This document shows, in pieces, positions 1 through 6,493 of a stretch of DNA of 12,713 nucleotides. The DNA lies in NCBI GenBank assembly GCA_002408725.1, contig DHTR01000019.1, positions 9,417 through 22,129 on the forward strand. Direction: 5' to 3'. Position 1 is the first letter of the stretch; every line of letters begins with the position of its first letter. This stretch comes from Pelotomaculum sp. UBA5255 (lineage in GTDB: Bacteria > Bacillota > Desulfotomaculia > Desulfotomaculales > Pelotomaculaceae). The notes under the pieces are model-generated. The model saw only the letters and a program-made list of their open reading frames with translations, had not been told where the DNA came from and searched no databases. The translations under genes were made by a program, and so were the position numbers.

Positions 1-895
1 CCAAGAGCCGGCTGTGCAGGTTAAACACGTCACCGGGATAAGCCTCACGGCCCGGCGGCCGACGCAAAAGCAGGGACAGTTCGCGGTATGCGGAAGCCTG
101 CTTGGAGAGGTCGTCATAAATGATCAGGACGTGCTTGCCCTCGGCCATAAACGCTTCACCCATAGCGGCTCCCGCAAACGGGGCAAGATAAAGCAGCGGG
201 GCCGGGTCGGAGGCAGTAGCGGAGACAATGATAGTATACTCCATCGCACCCGTTTCCTGCAGTTTTTGCAGCACGTTGGCCACAGTGGACTGTTTCTGGC
301 CCACGGCAACGTAAATGCAGATTACATCTCCGCCCTTCTGGTTAATAATGGCGTCAACCGCAATAGCAGTTTTGCCGGTCTGGCGGTCGCCAAGGATAAG
401 TTCCCTTTGGCCGCGGCCAATCGGGATCATCGAGTCAATGGCCTTGATCCCGGTCTGGAGGGGCTGGTGCACCGACTTCCGGAAGATCACGCCGGGGGCG
501 ATTTTTTCTACCGGGTTAAATTTGTCACTGCTAATCGGGCCCTTCCCGTCCAGGGGCTGGCCCAGAGGGTTCACCACGCGGCCGATCAGGGGATCGCCCA
601 CAGGCACGGACACGATCCGGCCGGTGCGCTTAACGGTATCACCCTCCTTGATGTGCTTGTAAGGCCCGAGAATAACGCACCCGATGTTGTCTTCTTCCAG
701 GTTCAGGGCCATCCCCAGCACGCCGCCGGGGAATTCCAGCAGTTCCATGGACATACATTCCATCAAGCCATACACACGGGCGATACCGTCACCTACTGTG
801 AGAACGGTACCGACATCAGTCATCTCGATCTGGGCCTGGTATTTGTCTATCTGCTGCCGAATAATCGAGCTGATTTCTTCAGGTCGCAAATTCAT
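1..895 (-). CDS. atpA: F1F0 ATP synthase subunit alpha, 5' part (partial)
   Basis: Alpha subunit of the F1 catalytic head, which forms the alpha3beta3 hexamer with beta and carries non-catalytic nucleotide sites. The window holds the first 298 codons; the 3' part runs off the left edge. The N-terminus (MNLRPEEISSIIRQQI) is the helix that contacts delta. A beta-barrel domain follows to about residue 95, then the nucleotide-binding domain with Walker A GDRQTGKT at residues 169-176 and the family stretch VAVGQKQSTVANV after it. The ATG at 895 is preceded by GGGGTGA about 9 bases upstream. The gene follows atpH after 22 bases and is the last one visible of the atp operon. No frameshift or odd residue is seen. 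A long frame antisense to it is a shadow. Confidence 0.97.
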   Translation of the reverse strand, partial: MNLRPEEISSIIRQQIDKYQAQIEMTDVGTVLTVGDGIARVYGLMECMSMELLEFPGGVLGMALNLEEDNIGCVILGPYKHIKEGDTVKRTGRIVSVPVGDPLIGRVVNPLGQPLDGKGPISSDKFNPVEKIAPGVIFRKSVHQPLQTGIKAIDSMIPIGRGQRELILGDRQTGKTAIAVDAIINQKGGDVICIYVAVGQKQSTVANVLQKLQETGAMEYTIIVSATASDPAPLLYLAPFAGAAMGEAFMAEGKHVLIIYDDLSKQASAYRELSLLLRRPPGREAYPGDVFNLHSRLL

Positions 896-917
896 CTACT
901 GGTTCACCCCTATCTAG

Positions 918-1481
918 TTAACTTATTGCCTTAAGACGCTCTTTTAGGGTAGCCAATCTGGTTTTTATACTGCCGTCAATAAATTTATCCCCTATACGCA
1001 CTACAACCCCGCCAATCAGGGACGGGTCAACAAGATAAGAGGTTTCCATTTTTTTGCCGGTCAGTCTGGCCAGAACCTGGTTTAACTCACCCTTTTCCCG
1101 GTCGTTCATTGCTACCGCCGTGGTGACTTTGGCCGTAACGATATTTCGGCCGGTATTGGCCAGGGCGACAAACTCGGCCACAATGTCTAAAAAGTGGGTC
1201 TCCCGCCGCCGGTCAACCAGCAAGGCAAGAAAGTTACCTGTTACTTTAGAGATTTTTTCTTTAAAAAGTTGGTCCAACAAGTCTTTTTTGGCAGCAGGGG
1301 TAATCTGGGGATGGTAAAGCAGTTTTTGCAAATCGGGATTATCCTTAAGAATACCCTCAATTGCTTTCAGCTCACTCTCAATTCTGTCCACCATATTTTT
1401 GTGTTTTGGCAAACCCTCTTGCTGTGAGGCGATATCGTACAGCGCTGTCGCGTAACGCCCCGCTACAGGTCCCCCGATCAT
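918..1481 (-). CDS. atpH: F1F0 ATP synthase subunit delta
   Basis: Delta subunit (OSCP family), 187 residues, the usual length. It sits on top of F1 and joins it to the peripheral b stalk. The N-terminal helical domain (roughly residues 5-105) begins with the typical VAGRYATALYDIA. The C-terminal part carries the conserved VDPSLIGGVVVRIGDKFIDGSIKTRL-type ending, read here as DPSLIGG followed by GDKFIDGSI near residues 152-172. The ATG at 1481 overlaps the atpF stop in an ATGA arrangement, so translation is probably coupled to atpF. An AGGGGA ribosome-binding site lies inside the atpF end. Position between atpF and atpA is canonical. Confidence 0.97.
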   Translation of the reverse strand: MIGGPVAGRYATALYDIASQQEGLPKHKNMVDRIESELKAIEGILKDNPDLQKLLYHPQITPAAKKDLLDQLFKEKISKVTGNFLALLVDRRRETHFLDIVAEFVALANTGRNIVTAKVTTAVAMNDREKGELNQVLARLTGKKMETSYLVDPSLIGGVVVRIGDKFIDGSIKTRLATLKERLKAIS

Positions 1482-1963
1482 TGCAGTTCCCCTGCCTCTT
1501 TAATAAATTCCTCAATCATGCTGCGCTGAATTTGGTCATCCATTCTTTCACTAATAATCTTACCGGCAACCATTATGGACAGGGAAGCAACCTGGTCACG
1601 CAACTCCGTAATTGCTTTTTGTTTTTCCCGTTCGATATTGGCAAGAGCGTCGTCCTTCAGTCTTGCAGCCTCTTTCTTGCCATTCTCAATAATCCCCAGA
1701 GCCTGTTCTTCCCCGGCCCTGGTTGCTTTTTGAATAATTTCCTGGGCCTGCTCCCGGGCACGGCGCATTTCAGCCTCATACCCGGTCCTGAGTTGCTCAG
1801 CCTGCTGCCTTTCCTGTTCGGCGGCGGCAATGTTATTGGCAATATGATCTGAGCGGGCAGCCAGCAGCTTTACCAAAGGCTTATAGGCCACCAAACGCAA
1901 GAAGATTAATAAAATTATAAAATCAGCTATCTGCGCAAGCACCGTTGCGTTAAACTCTAACAC
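1478..1963 (-). CDS. atpF: F1F0 ATP synthase subunit b
   Basis: Subunit b of the peripheral stalk, 161 residues from a GTG start at 1963. I chose this start because GGAGGGG lies 7 bases upstream of the GTG and the protein then begins directly with the membrane helix (LEFNATVLAQIADFIILLIFL), as usual for the family at about 160 residues. The open frame continues upstream to 2152, but those 63 extra residues look like nothing known and would put a basic segment before the helix. After the helix (about residues 6-26) comes a long, charged, Ala/Glu/Arg/Lys-rich coiled coil to about residue 130, then the delta-binding end. It overlaps atpH by 4 bases. Confidence 0.95.
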   Translation of the reverse strand: MLEFNATVLAQIADFIILLIFLRLVAYKPLVKLLAARSDHIANNIAAAEQERQQAEQLRTGYEAEMRRAREQAQEIIQKATRAGEEQALGIIENGKKEAARLKDDALANIEREKQKAITELRDQVASLSIMVAGKIISERMDDQIQRSMIEEFIKEAGELQ

Positions 1964-2094
1964 TCGTTCCCCTCCTTCCATCTCCCTGTGGACAAAAGGA
2001 AGGCGATAGCGAAAATGGACATCAACGTGATCCATAAATCGTTTTTGAAGCACACCATCTTGACAAATAAAGTACAAGAGCCAGGATTTTAAAA

Positions 2095-2137
2095 GCTGGG
2101 ATAGCAGGAATCCAAAAACCCCGGATCCCTGCCCAGC
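2095..2137 (-). promoter_or_regulatory. Large hairpin between atpE and atpF
   Basis: On the transcribed strand the outer arms GCTGGG (2137-2132) and CCCAGC (2100-2095) enclose an inner stem CAGGGATCC / GGATTCCTG (2131-2123 with 2113-2105) around the 9-base loop 2122-2114. A 4-base bulge (2104-2101) separates the two stems on one side. That gives about 15 pairs, one of them G-U. Only four T residues follow, so it is a poor intrinsic terminator. Partial attenuation, RNA processing or protection of the upstream atpE message are all possible. The rest of the 239-base gap 1964-2202 shows only the atpF ribosome-binding site. Confidence 0.6.
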
Positions 2138-2202
2138 AACGATAACGCTCACGTCTTACGACCAACTCGCTATGCCTTTTTTGCCATAACGTTTGATTCT
2201 AA

Positions 2203-2436
2203 CTAGGACACGCTACCCAAAAGTATGAAGGCGATAACGACCGCAATGATGGGCATAGCTTCGATTAGACCAACAGAGATAAACATAGTGGTCATAATAG
2301 AACCCCTAGCCTCCGGCTGACGGGCAAGGCTTGAAACGGCACTACCGGTAACCATACCGTCACCAATACCGGCTCCGAGAGCCGCCAGACCCACTGCCAG
2401 GGCAGCTCCTATAGCAGCACCAGCTCCTAATTCCAT
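2203..2436 (-). CDS. atpE: F1F0 ATP synthase subunit c
   Basis: Proteolipid subunit c, 77 residues, which forms the membrane rotor ring. Two hydrophobic helices (about 5-35 and 47-74) flank the polar loop with the signature ARQPEA (38-43). The first helix has the glycine-repeat packing motif GAGIGDG (21-27). The ion-carrying carboxylate is Glu59 in helix 2 (GLIEAMP). The position that is Gln in Na+ c rings (Q32 of Ilyobacter tartaricus) is Asp26 here, and the residue after Glu59 is Ala rather than Ser/Thr. This favours H+ as the coupling ion (inference). The ATG at 2436 has the best Shine-Dalgarno sequence of the operon (AAAGGAGG, 8 bases upstream) behind an A/T-rich leader. Confidence 0.97.
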   Translation of the reverse strand: MELGAGAAIGAALAVGLAALGAGIGDGMVTGSAVSSLARQPEARGSIMTTMFISVGLIEAMPIIAVVIAFILLGSVS

Positions 2437-2485
2437 ACGTCTCCCCTCCTTTCCAAATTAAAATTAATTAATCCTATTTAATTAT
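2437..2485 (-). promoter_or_regulatory. Strong ribosome-binding site and A/T-rich leader of atpE
   Basis: AAAGGAGG at 2452-2445 lies 8 bases before the atpE ATG and is almost fully complementary to the 3' end of 16S rRNA. It is preceded by an almost pure A/T tract (2485-2455) in a mid-GC region. A U-rich enhancer upstream of atpE is established in E. coli, where it raises synthesis of the multi-copy c subunit. The same role here is inference from position and composition. Confidence 0.55.
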
Positions 2486-2533
2486 CTGGATAGCAAATGG
2501 CTAATCCAACAAGTGTGACCCGCATCGATCCCC

Positions 2534-3268
2534 CTAGTGATCGTCCGCCACGGCCTGGCCTACGTAGGCTATGCTGAGCATTGTGAAAATGAAGGCCTGA
2601 ATACAGCCCACAAAGATACTGAATGCCAGCCAAACGACTGAAGCGATAAAGCCCCCGAAAACATGGATCCATCCCCCCAGCATACCTAACAGCACGGCAA
2701 TCAAAACCTCGCCGGCGTAAATGTTCCCGTAAAGACGGAAAGTCAGCGTGATGGGCTTGGCCAGGTCTTCGATGATGTTAATGGGAAGGAAAAATACGAA
2801 TGGCTTGAGATAGTGCTTGAAGTAACCGAGACCCTTGTACCGGATGCCGAAGATGAAAATCAGGCAGAAGGTACACAGAGCCAGACCCAGGGTAGTATTG
2901 TAGTCTGCTGTTGGGGAAGTCAATGTCGGTACCAGTCCAATGAGGTTGCCAAACAAGATAAAAATAAAGTACGTGATGACAATGCTGAGAAAAGACGCAC
3001 CTTTCCTGGGATCCATGTTTTCATTGACCAGGCCCCTAATAAACTCCCATAAAATCTCTAAAATATTCTGCGCCCCTCTGGGCTTGTTCAAGCTCATATT
3101 CCGCGTGGCCGCAATGCAAAACAGCATCACCAGGATCATGGTAATCCAGGTCATGATCAGGGTCTTGGGATTAAAGGCCAAATGCGTGTTGCCGAGAGTT
3201 ACCTCCCATGGATGGTGCGGCCACCCCCAAACATTTAATTGTTGTTCGACTTCGTGTAAACTCAACAT
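2534..3268 (-). CDS. atpB: F1F0 ATP synthase subunit a
   Basis: Subunit a, 244 residues, the membrane stator that gives ions access to the c ring. There are five or so hydrophobic segments (about 36-54, 93-115, 125-142, 186-210 and 213-238). The essential arginine is Arg178 in the motif TLTFRLYGNIYAGE (174-187), matching the LRLFGN motif with E. coli Arg210. Gln224 in the last helix corresponds to the conserved E. coli Gln252. The ATG at 3268 has AAAGGGGTGAG about 9 bases upstream. The gap to atpE is 97 bases, with no gene in it. Confidence 0.97.
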   Translation of the reverse strand: MLSLHEVEQQLNVWGWPHHPWEVTLGNTHLAFNPKTLIMTWITMILVMLFCIAATRNMSLNKPRGAQNILEILWEFIRGLVNENMDPRKGASFLSIVITYFIFILFGNLIGLVPTLTSPTADYNTTLGLALCTFCLIFIFGIRYKGLGYFKHYLKPFVFFLPINIIEDLAKPITLTFRLYGNIYAGEVLIAVLLGMLGGWIHVFGGFIASVVWLAFSIFVGCIQAFIFTMLSIAYVGQAVADDH

Positions 3269-3312
3269 AACTCTTTTCTCACCCCTTTCTTTTTTAAATT
3301 TTTGACATTATC

Positions 3313-3717
3313 TTAAGGATTTGGCCTTTCCTGATTCCCCTTCAAGAACCCCATCAGCATCAGGGCGGCTCCGAGCGTAAAAATGCAGGGAACCACAAAA
3401 AAACCTGCTGCAGTTGCGTAAACATTAATTGAATCTGTGCGGGAAACAAAAAACAGCACCGCTATGATAATAGAGATCCTCAGGGCATAACCCGTCTTGA
3501 GGTGCGCGTTAGCCCTGGGCACAACCATGGTCATGATGGCACGCAACCTTTTGCCCAGAAAAAAAGCATTCCACATACCAGCGCCAGTGCCGACCAAAAA
3601 GCCCCAAATATAAGGGTCTTTCGGCCGCAGCACCAAGGCAAGGCAAAAGAACACCATAAGACAAAGAGATATTCTTAATGTCCTGGCAAGCTGACCTTCA
3701 AAGTTCCAATCCCGCAT
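3313..3717 (-). CDS. atpI: ATP synthase protein I (AtpI)
   Basis: Small membrane protein, 134 residues, with four hydrophobic segments (about 14-31, 37-53, 78-92 and 100-124), as in the AtpI family (ATP synthase I). In other bacteria AtpI helps c-ring assembly and, with AtpZ, has been linked to Mg2+/Ca2+ uptake. It is poorly conserved, so the call rests on topology plus position immediately before atpB. The ATG at 3717 comes 3 bases after the atpZ stop, with GGGGAG at the atpZ end serving as ribosome-binding site, so it is probably coupled to atpZ. The C-terminus is a short polar tail (KGNQERPNP). Confidence 0.85.
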   Translation of the reverse strand: MRDWNFEGQLARTLRISLCLMVFFCLALVLRPKDPYIWGFLVGTGAGMWNAFFLGKRLRAIMTMVVPRANAHLKTGYALRISIIIAVLFFVSRTDSINVYATAAGFFVVPCIFTLGAALMLMGFLKGNQERPNP

Positions 3718-3720
3718 TTT

Positions 3721-3984
3721 CTACTCCCCTAAAAACCCCTTAAGGGTTTTATACACACCCACAGTTCCGGCGGCAAGCCCTATTAAAACTCCCGCCAACA
3801 TAAACCAGGGCTCGGTGGCCATTCTCTGATCTAAATACTGTCCACCGTAGTAGCCCAGCAGCACCGCAATGGCCAGCTCCATACCAATTGTGGTAGTGAG
3901 CGCAAGCGCATGGAGGGCGCCTTCTCGGTCTTGCTTCTTCTTGTCTTTATTATTGTCTTTGTTCTGATCTTTAGTTCCGGTCAT
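3721..3984 (-). CDS. atpZ: AtpZ/AtpI-type small membrane protein
   Basis: First gene of the atp operon. From ATG 3984 it encodes 87 residues: a very charged Lys/Asp/Asn-rich N-terminus (about 20 residues) and two membrane segments (about 31-46 and 59-76) with the turn GGQYLDQRMATEPW. This two-helix pattern is that of the AtpZ/ATPase_gene1 family; in other bacteria AtpZ acts with AtpI in c-ring assembly or divalent-cation supply. The start is uncertain. The frame stays open to GTG 4041 (106 residues) and has another ATG at 4026, but neither has a ribosome-binding site. ATG 3984 has GGTGGGGA directly in front, close but usable. Confidence 0.8.
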   Translation of the reverse strand: MTGTKDQNKDNNKDKKKQDREGALHALALTTTIGMELAIAVLLGYYGGQYLDQRMATEPWFMLAGVLIGLAAGTVGVYKTLKGFLGE

Positions 3985-4096
3985 TCCCCACCGTTTCCCG
4001 TAAGGATAAAAACATCGCTGCGTCATGGTCTTTTTTACCACAAGAAAACTTGCTTCAAATCATTCTCTATCTGGTTTCTACAAAAATAATGTTATT

Positions 4097-4101
4097 CCTC
4101 C
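4097..4101 (-). promoter_or_regulatory. Orphan Shine-Dalgarno sequence near the 5' end of the atp transcript
   Basis: The transcribed strand reads TTGGAGGAATAAC about 8-12 bases after the predicted atp start site. No ATG, GTG or TTG that opens a reading frame follows at ribosome-binding distance. The only frame at the right spacing begins with ATT and stops after seven codons (IIFVETR). Strong unused Shine-Dalgarno sequences near a 5' end are known to stabilise some Bacillus messages by ribosome binding (cryIIIA type). That role here is inference. Confidence 0.4.
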
Positions 4102-4115
4102 AACAGAAGGAGCGA

Positions 4116-4144
4116 ATTATAAAAAATTTTTTCTCAGCTTGCAA
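4116..4144 (-). promoter_or_regulatory. Sigma-A-type promoter of the atp operon
   Basis: On the minus strand, -35 TTGCAA (4144-4139) and -10 TATAAT (4121-4116) are separated by exactly 17 bases that include an A6T5 tract. The predicted start is near 4109, giving a leader of about 125 bases to ATG 3984. It lies in the 207-base gap between wecB and atpZ, so the ATP synthase genes can be transcribed independently of the upstream block. Confidence 0.75.
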
Positions 4145-4206
4145 AATATATGCCAGGTATATCCGACAGGGTTATTAAAAGGCTACTATGGCAAAAAGAA
4201 ACTGCA

Positions 4207-4223
4207 CCAGGCTCCCGTCAAAG
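4207..4223. repeat. Copy 1 of a 17-bp intergenic direct repeat
   Basis: The plus strand reads CCAGGCTCCCGTCAAAG here and again, identically and in the same orientation, at 10752-10768. Both copies are in intergenic DNA. This copy lies between the wecB stop and the atp promoter. Function unknown. Confidence 0.5.
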
Positions 4224-4248
4224 TATATTTATTAACTTTTCAAATCTG

Positions 4249-5430
4249 CTACTGCCCTGAACCAGACTTCACGAGATTACCGCCAGGTGTGAATTCCCCC
4301 GGCCTTTCACCTGAAAACCCGAACTTGAAACGGATCGCCCGGACTATTCTTTCCGAGGCCTGGCCGTCCCCGTAAGGGTTGACGGCGTTCGCCATTCTTT
4401 CATAGAACGCCTCGTTGTCCAGGAGCCTGCGCGTTTCAAGGGCGACGGCTTCCCTGCCGGTTCCGATCAGCCGGACTGTGCCGGCGTCCACCGCCTCGGG
4501 GCGCTCGGTGGTGTTGCGCAGCACCAGCACCGGCTTGCCGAGAGACGGCGCCTCTTCCTGGATACCACCCGAGTCACTGAGCACCAGGTAGCTGCGGCTG
4601 ATCAAATTGATAAAAGGCTCATAATCCATTGGCTCAATCAGGTGAACCCGCTCCAGTCCGCCCAGTTCATCATCCACAACGCTACGCACGGCCGGGTTTT
4701 TATGAACGGGAAAGACCACTTCGACATCAGGATAATCCCGGACCACTTCCCGAAGCGCCTGGTAAATTTCGCGCATCGGCTCACCCAGGTTTTCCCTGCG
4801 GTGGGTTGTAACCAGAAGGATTCTACGGCTGACGTAATCAATCCCGCTCAGGACGGGATCGTCAAAGCGGTATCCCGGACATACCGTAGTCAGCAAGGCA
4901 TCGATAACGGTGTTTCCGGTAACGAAGATCGTAGAAGCCGAAACTCCTTCGTCCAAAAGGTTTTGCCTGGCAGCGGAGGTTGGTGCAAAGTTCAGGTCGG
5001 CCAGCACCCCGGTTAGATGCCGATTGGTTTCCTCCGGAAAGGGGGAAAACTTATTCCTTGTCCGGAGCCCCGCCTCAACATGCCCCACGGGTATATGCAG
5101 ATAAAAGGCGGCAAGCGCGGCAACAAAGGTGGTTGTAGTGTCACCATGCACCAGGACCAAATCAGGCTTTTCTTTCGACAAGACCTGCTGCAGGCCGGAC
5201 AGGGCCCGGCCCGTGATATCAAAAAGATTCTGTCCCTGCCGCATAATATTAAGATCGTAGGCGGGGGTAATTCTAAACAAGGCCAGCACCTGGTCAAGCA
5301 TCTCCCGGTGCTGTGCCGTTACAGCCACCTTACAGTCGATTTCATCCCTGCAAGCTTGAAGCTTTTCAACCAGGGGCGCCATCTTAATGGCCTCGGGCCT
5401 GGTTCCGAAAACGGTTATCACCTTAAGCAA
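4249..5430 (-). CDS. wecB: UDP-N-acetylglucosamine 2-epimerase (non-hydrolysing)
   Basis: Interconverts UDP-GlcNAc and UDP-ManNAc in the cytoplasm for cell-wall or envelope polymers (the MnaA/WecB family). It has 393 residues in the GT-B fold. Visible motifs are GTRPEAIKMAP (9-19), TAQHREMLDQV (38-48, the part that binds the allosteric UDP-GlcNAc in bacterial enzymes), HGDTTT (95-100), GHVEAGLRT (116-124), FPEETNR (131-137), TTHRREN (208-214), SDSGGIQEE and NTTERPEA. Asp97, Glu119, Glu133/134 and His210 are present. The start is TTG at 5430, because GGGAG lies 8 bases upstream and the protein begins LKVITVFGTRPE as in the family. An ATG at 5438 is out of frame. It is the gene just before the atp promoter. 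The last 15 or so residues are a low-complexity tail. Confidence 0.95.
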   Translation of the reverse strand: MLKVITVFGTRPEAIKMAPLVEKLQACRDEIDCKVAVTAQHREMLDQVLALFRITPAYDLNIMRQGQNLFDITGRALSGLQQVLSKEKPDLVLVHGDTTTTFVAALAAFYLHIPVGHVEAGLRTRNKFSPFPEETNRHLTGVLADLNFAPTSAARQNLLDEGVSASTIFVTGNTVIDALLTTVCPGYRFDDPVLSGIDYVSRRILLVTTHRRENLGEPMREIYQALREVVRDYPDVEVVFPVHKNPAVRSVVDDELGGLERVHLIEPMDYEPFINLISRSYLVLSDSGGIQEEAPSLGKPVLVLRNTTERPEAVDAGTVRLIGTGREAVALETRRLLDNEAFYERMANAVNPYGDGQASERIVRAIRFKFGFSGERPGEFTPGGNLVKSGSGQ

Positions 5431-5526
5431 AGATTCATCTCCCTGACGTATACTGTCGCATTTTTTAAAACGGCTGCCAGGTTAGGGGGAACTAAATCCA
5501 TTGGTCAACTGGAAATATTCTATGCC

Positions 5527-5841
5527 CTAACCCATTTTTAAATACCCTTTTTTTAGGAGCTTTTGGATGTGTTCCTGCCGCGCAAACTCCAGGTCAACAC
5601 CGTACTGCTCCTCCAGGACGAACATCATGGACACCGCAGTTTGAGCCACATCCAGCAGTTCGCGGGTAATCCTTGCCACAGCTTCCTTTTCACTGCACCT
5701 TTCGGCTTCTCCGGAAAGACCCCGCAGCTTGCCGATGGCCTGCGCCAACTCCCCGGCTTCCTCCATCAGTTTAAGGGCGGTTGACTCGATGGTAGGGGTA
5801 AGATTATTTAATTTCGGCAAGATGACGTTCTTCTTTTCCAT
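5527..5841 (-). CDS. MazG-like nucleotide pyrophosphohydrolase
   Basis: Small all-alpha protein of 104 residues with the metal-binding pattern of the MazG/dUTPase-2 superfamily: EEAGE (Glu28 and Glu31 as ExxE) followed about 29 residues later by ELLD (Glu61 and Asp64 as ExxD). Members hydrolyse nucleoside triphosphates to monophosphates and PPi, often as house-cleaning enzymes. The substrate cannot be told from the sequence. Its ATG overlaps the dCMP deaminase stop by one base (TAATG), which implies coupled translation and points to deoxynucleotide or pool-cleaning work. The C-terminus (HIQKLLKKGYLK) is basic. A 96-base gap without a gene follows before wecB. Confidence 0.85.
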   Translation of the reverse strand: MEKKNVILPKLNNLTPTIESTALKLMEEAGELAQAIGKLRGLSGEAERCSEKEAVARITRELLDVAQTAVSMMFVLEEQYGVDLEFARQEHIQKLLKKGYLKMG

Positions 5842-6425
5842 TAAAGCTGTCCCCTATGGTGGATCAGGGTAACCCCGGCCTCTTCAAACAGTTTCAGCGC
5901 AAGGGGGTCGGGATAGCCACCCCGAAAAACGACTTTTCGAATTCCCGCGTTAATCATGATCTTGGCGCATAAAACGCACGGCTGGTGAGTAACATAGTAA
6001 ACTGCTCCCTGGATGGCGATCCCGTATACGGCGGCCTGGATCAGGGCGTTTTGTTCGGCGTGCAGACCCCGGCACAGCTCGTGGCGCTCACCCGCCGGAA
6101 CACCTTTTTGCTCCCGCAAGCAGCCGGTTTCCAGGCAGTGCCTTAAGCCGGCCGGGGCGCCATTATAGCCGCTGGCAAGGATGCGTCTGTCTTTAACGAT
6201 GAGCGCCCCCACGCTCCGCCGCAAACAGGTGGAACGGCTGGCCACGACACGGGTGATGTCCATAAAATACTGGTCCCAATCAGGTCGGTGGGCCACAGGA
6301 TGCGGTTGGCAGGCTGCGGACAACGGATTATGACCATCAGGCCCCCGCAGGGGCCTGTCCGTGCTCTCGTCAGGATTGAAGCGTTTCCCCGGATCTTCGC
6401 TTTCACAATAAGGCTTGTCTCCCAT
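5841..6425 (-). CDS. dCMP deaminase (ComEB family)
   Basis: Zinc-dependent deaminase converting dCMP to dUMP for dTTP synthesis. The catalytic pattern is HAEQNA (His122, Glu124) and PCVLC (Cys150, Cys153). His96, Cys97, Cys102 and Cys118 around it could form the second zinc site known in this family. The enzyme proper starts near residue 47 (HRPDWDQYFMDI). The first 46 residues are a polar, Pro/Asp-rich extension that the family normally lacks. ATG 6425 has a moderate GGTGG 9 bases upstream, while the in-frame GTG at codon 44 has no visible ribosome-binding site. I keep the long start with reservation. The gene follows glyA by 68 bases and overlaps the MazG-like gene. Confidence 0.88.
   Translation of the reverse strand: MGDKPYCESEDPGKRFNPDESTDRPLRGPDGHNPLSAACQPHPVAHRPDWDQYFMDITRVVASRSTCLRRSVGALIVKDRRILASGYNGAPAGLRHCLETGCLREQKGVPAGERHELCRGLHAEQNALIQAAVYGIAIQGAVYYVTHQPCVLCAKIMINAGIRKVVFRGGYPDPLALKLFEEAGVTLIHHRGQL
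6338..6357 (-). repeat. GC-rich hairpin in the 5' part of the dCMP deaminase gene
   Basis: A perfect 8-bp inverted repeat, CAGGCCCC / GGGGCCTG, closes a 4-base loop (6346-6349). It lies within the unusual N-terminal extension and has no T-run after it. If the enzyme really starts further downstream, this would be a leader hairpin. Confidence 0.45.
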
Positions 6426-6493
6426 ATAATCGCACCACCATGTTTAGTTCGAAGGCCTTCCACCCCGCAAACTTATTTCCCAATTCCCAGATC

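Noticed and set aside
14..934. 306-codon open frame on the plus strand
   Set aside because: It lies exactly antisense to atpA, whose protein is unmistakable. It has no family features and arises from the codon bias of the real gene.
1964..2152. N-terminal extension of atpF by 63 residues
   Set aside because: The GTG at 1963 has a strong ribosome-binding site 7 bases upstream and gives a standard-length b subunit starting at its membrane helix. The extension contains no family sequence and includes a hairpin.
5431..5526. Promoter for wecB (TTGACC near 5490)
   Set aside because: No acceptable -10 box lies 16-18 bases downstream, so wecB is more likely transcribed with the upstream genes.
5017..5541. 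174-codon plus-strand frame antisense to wecB
   Set aside because: Covered by the clear UDP-GlcNAc 2-epimerase on the other strand; no coding features of its own.
6143..6463. 106-codon minus-strand frame overlapping the dCMP deaminase
   Set aside because: It is an alternative frame of the same DNA. The deaminase frame carries all the zinc-site motifs, and this one carries none.
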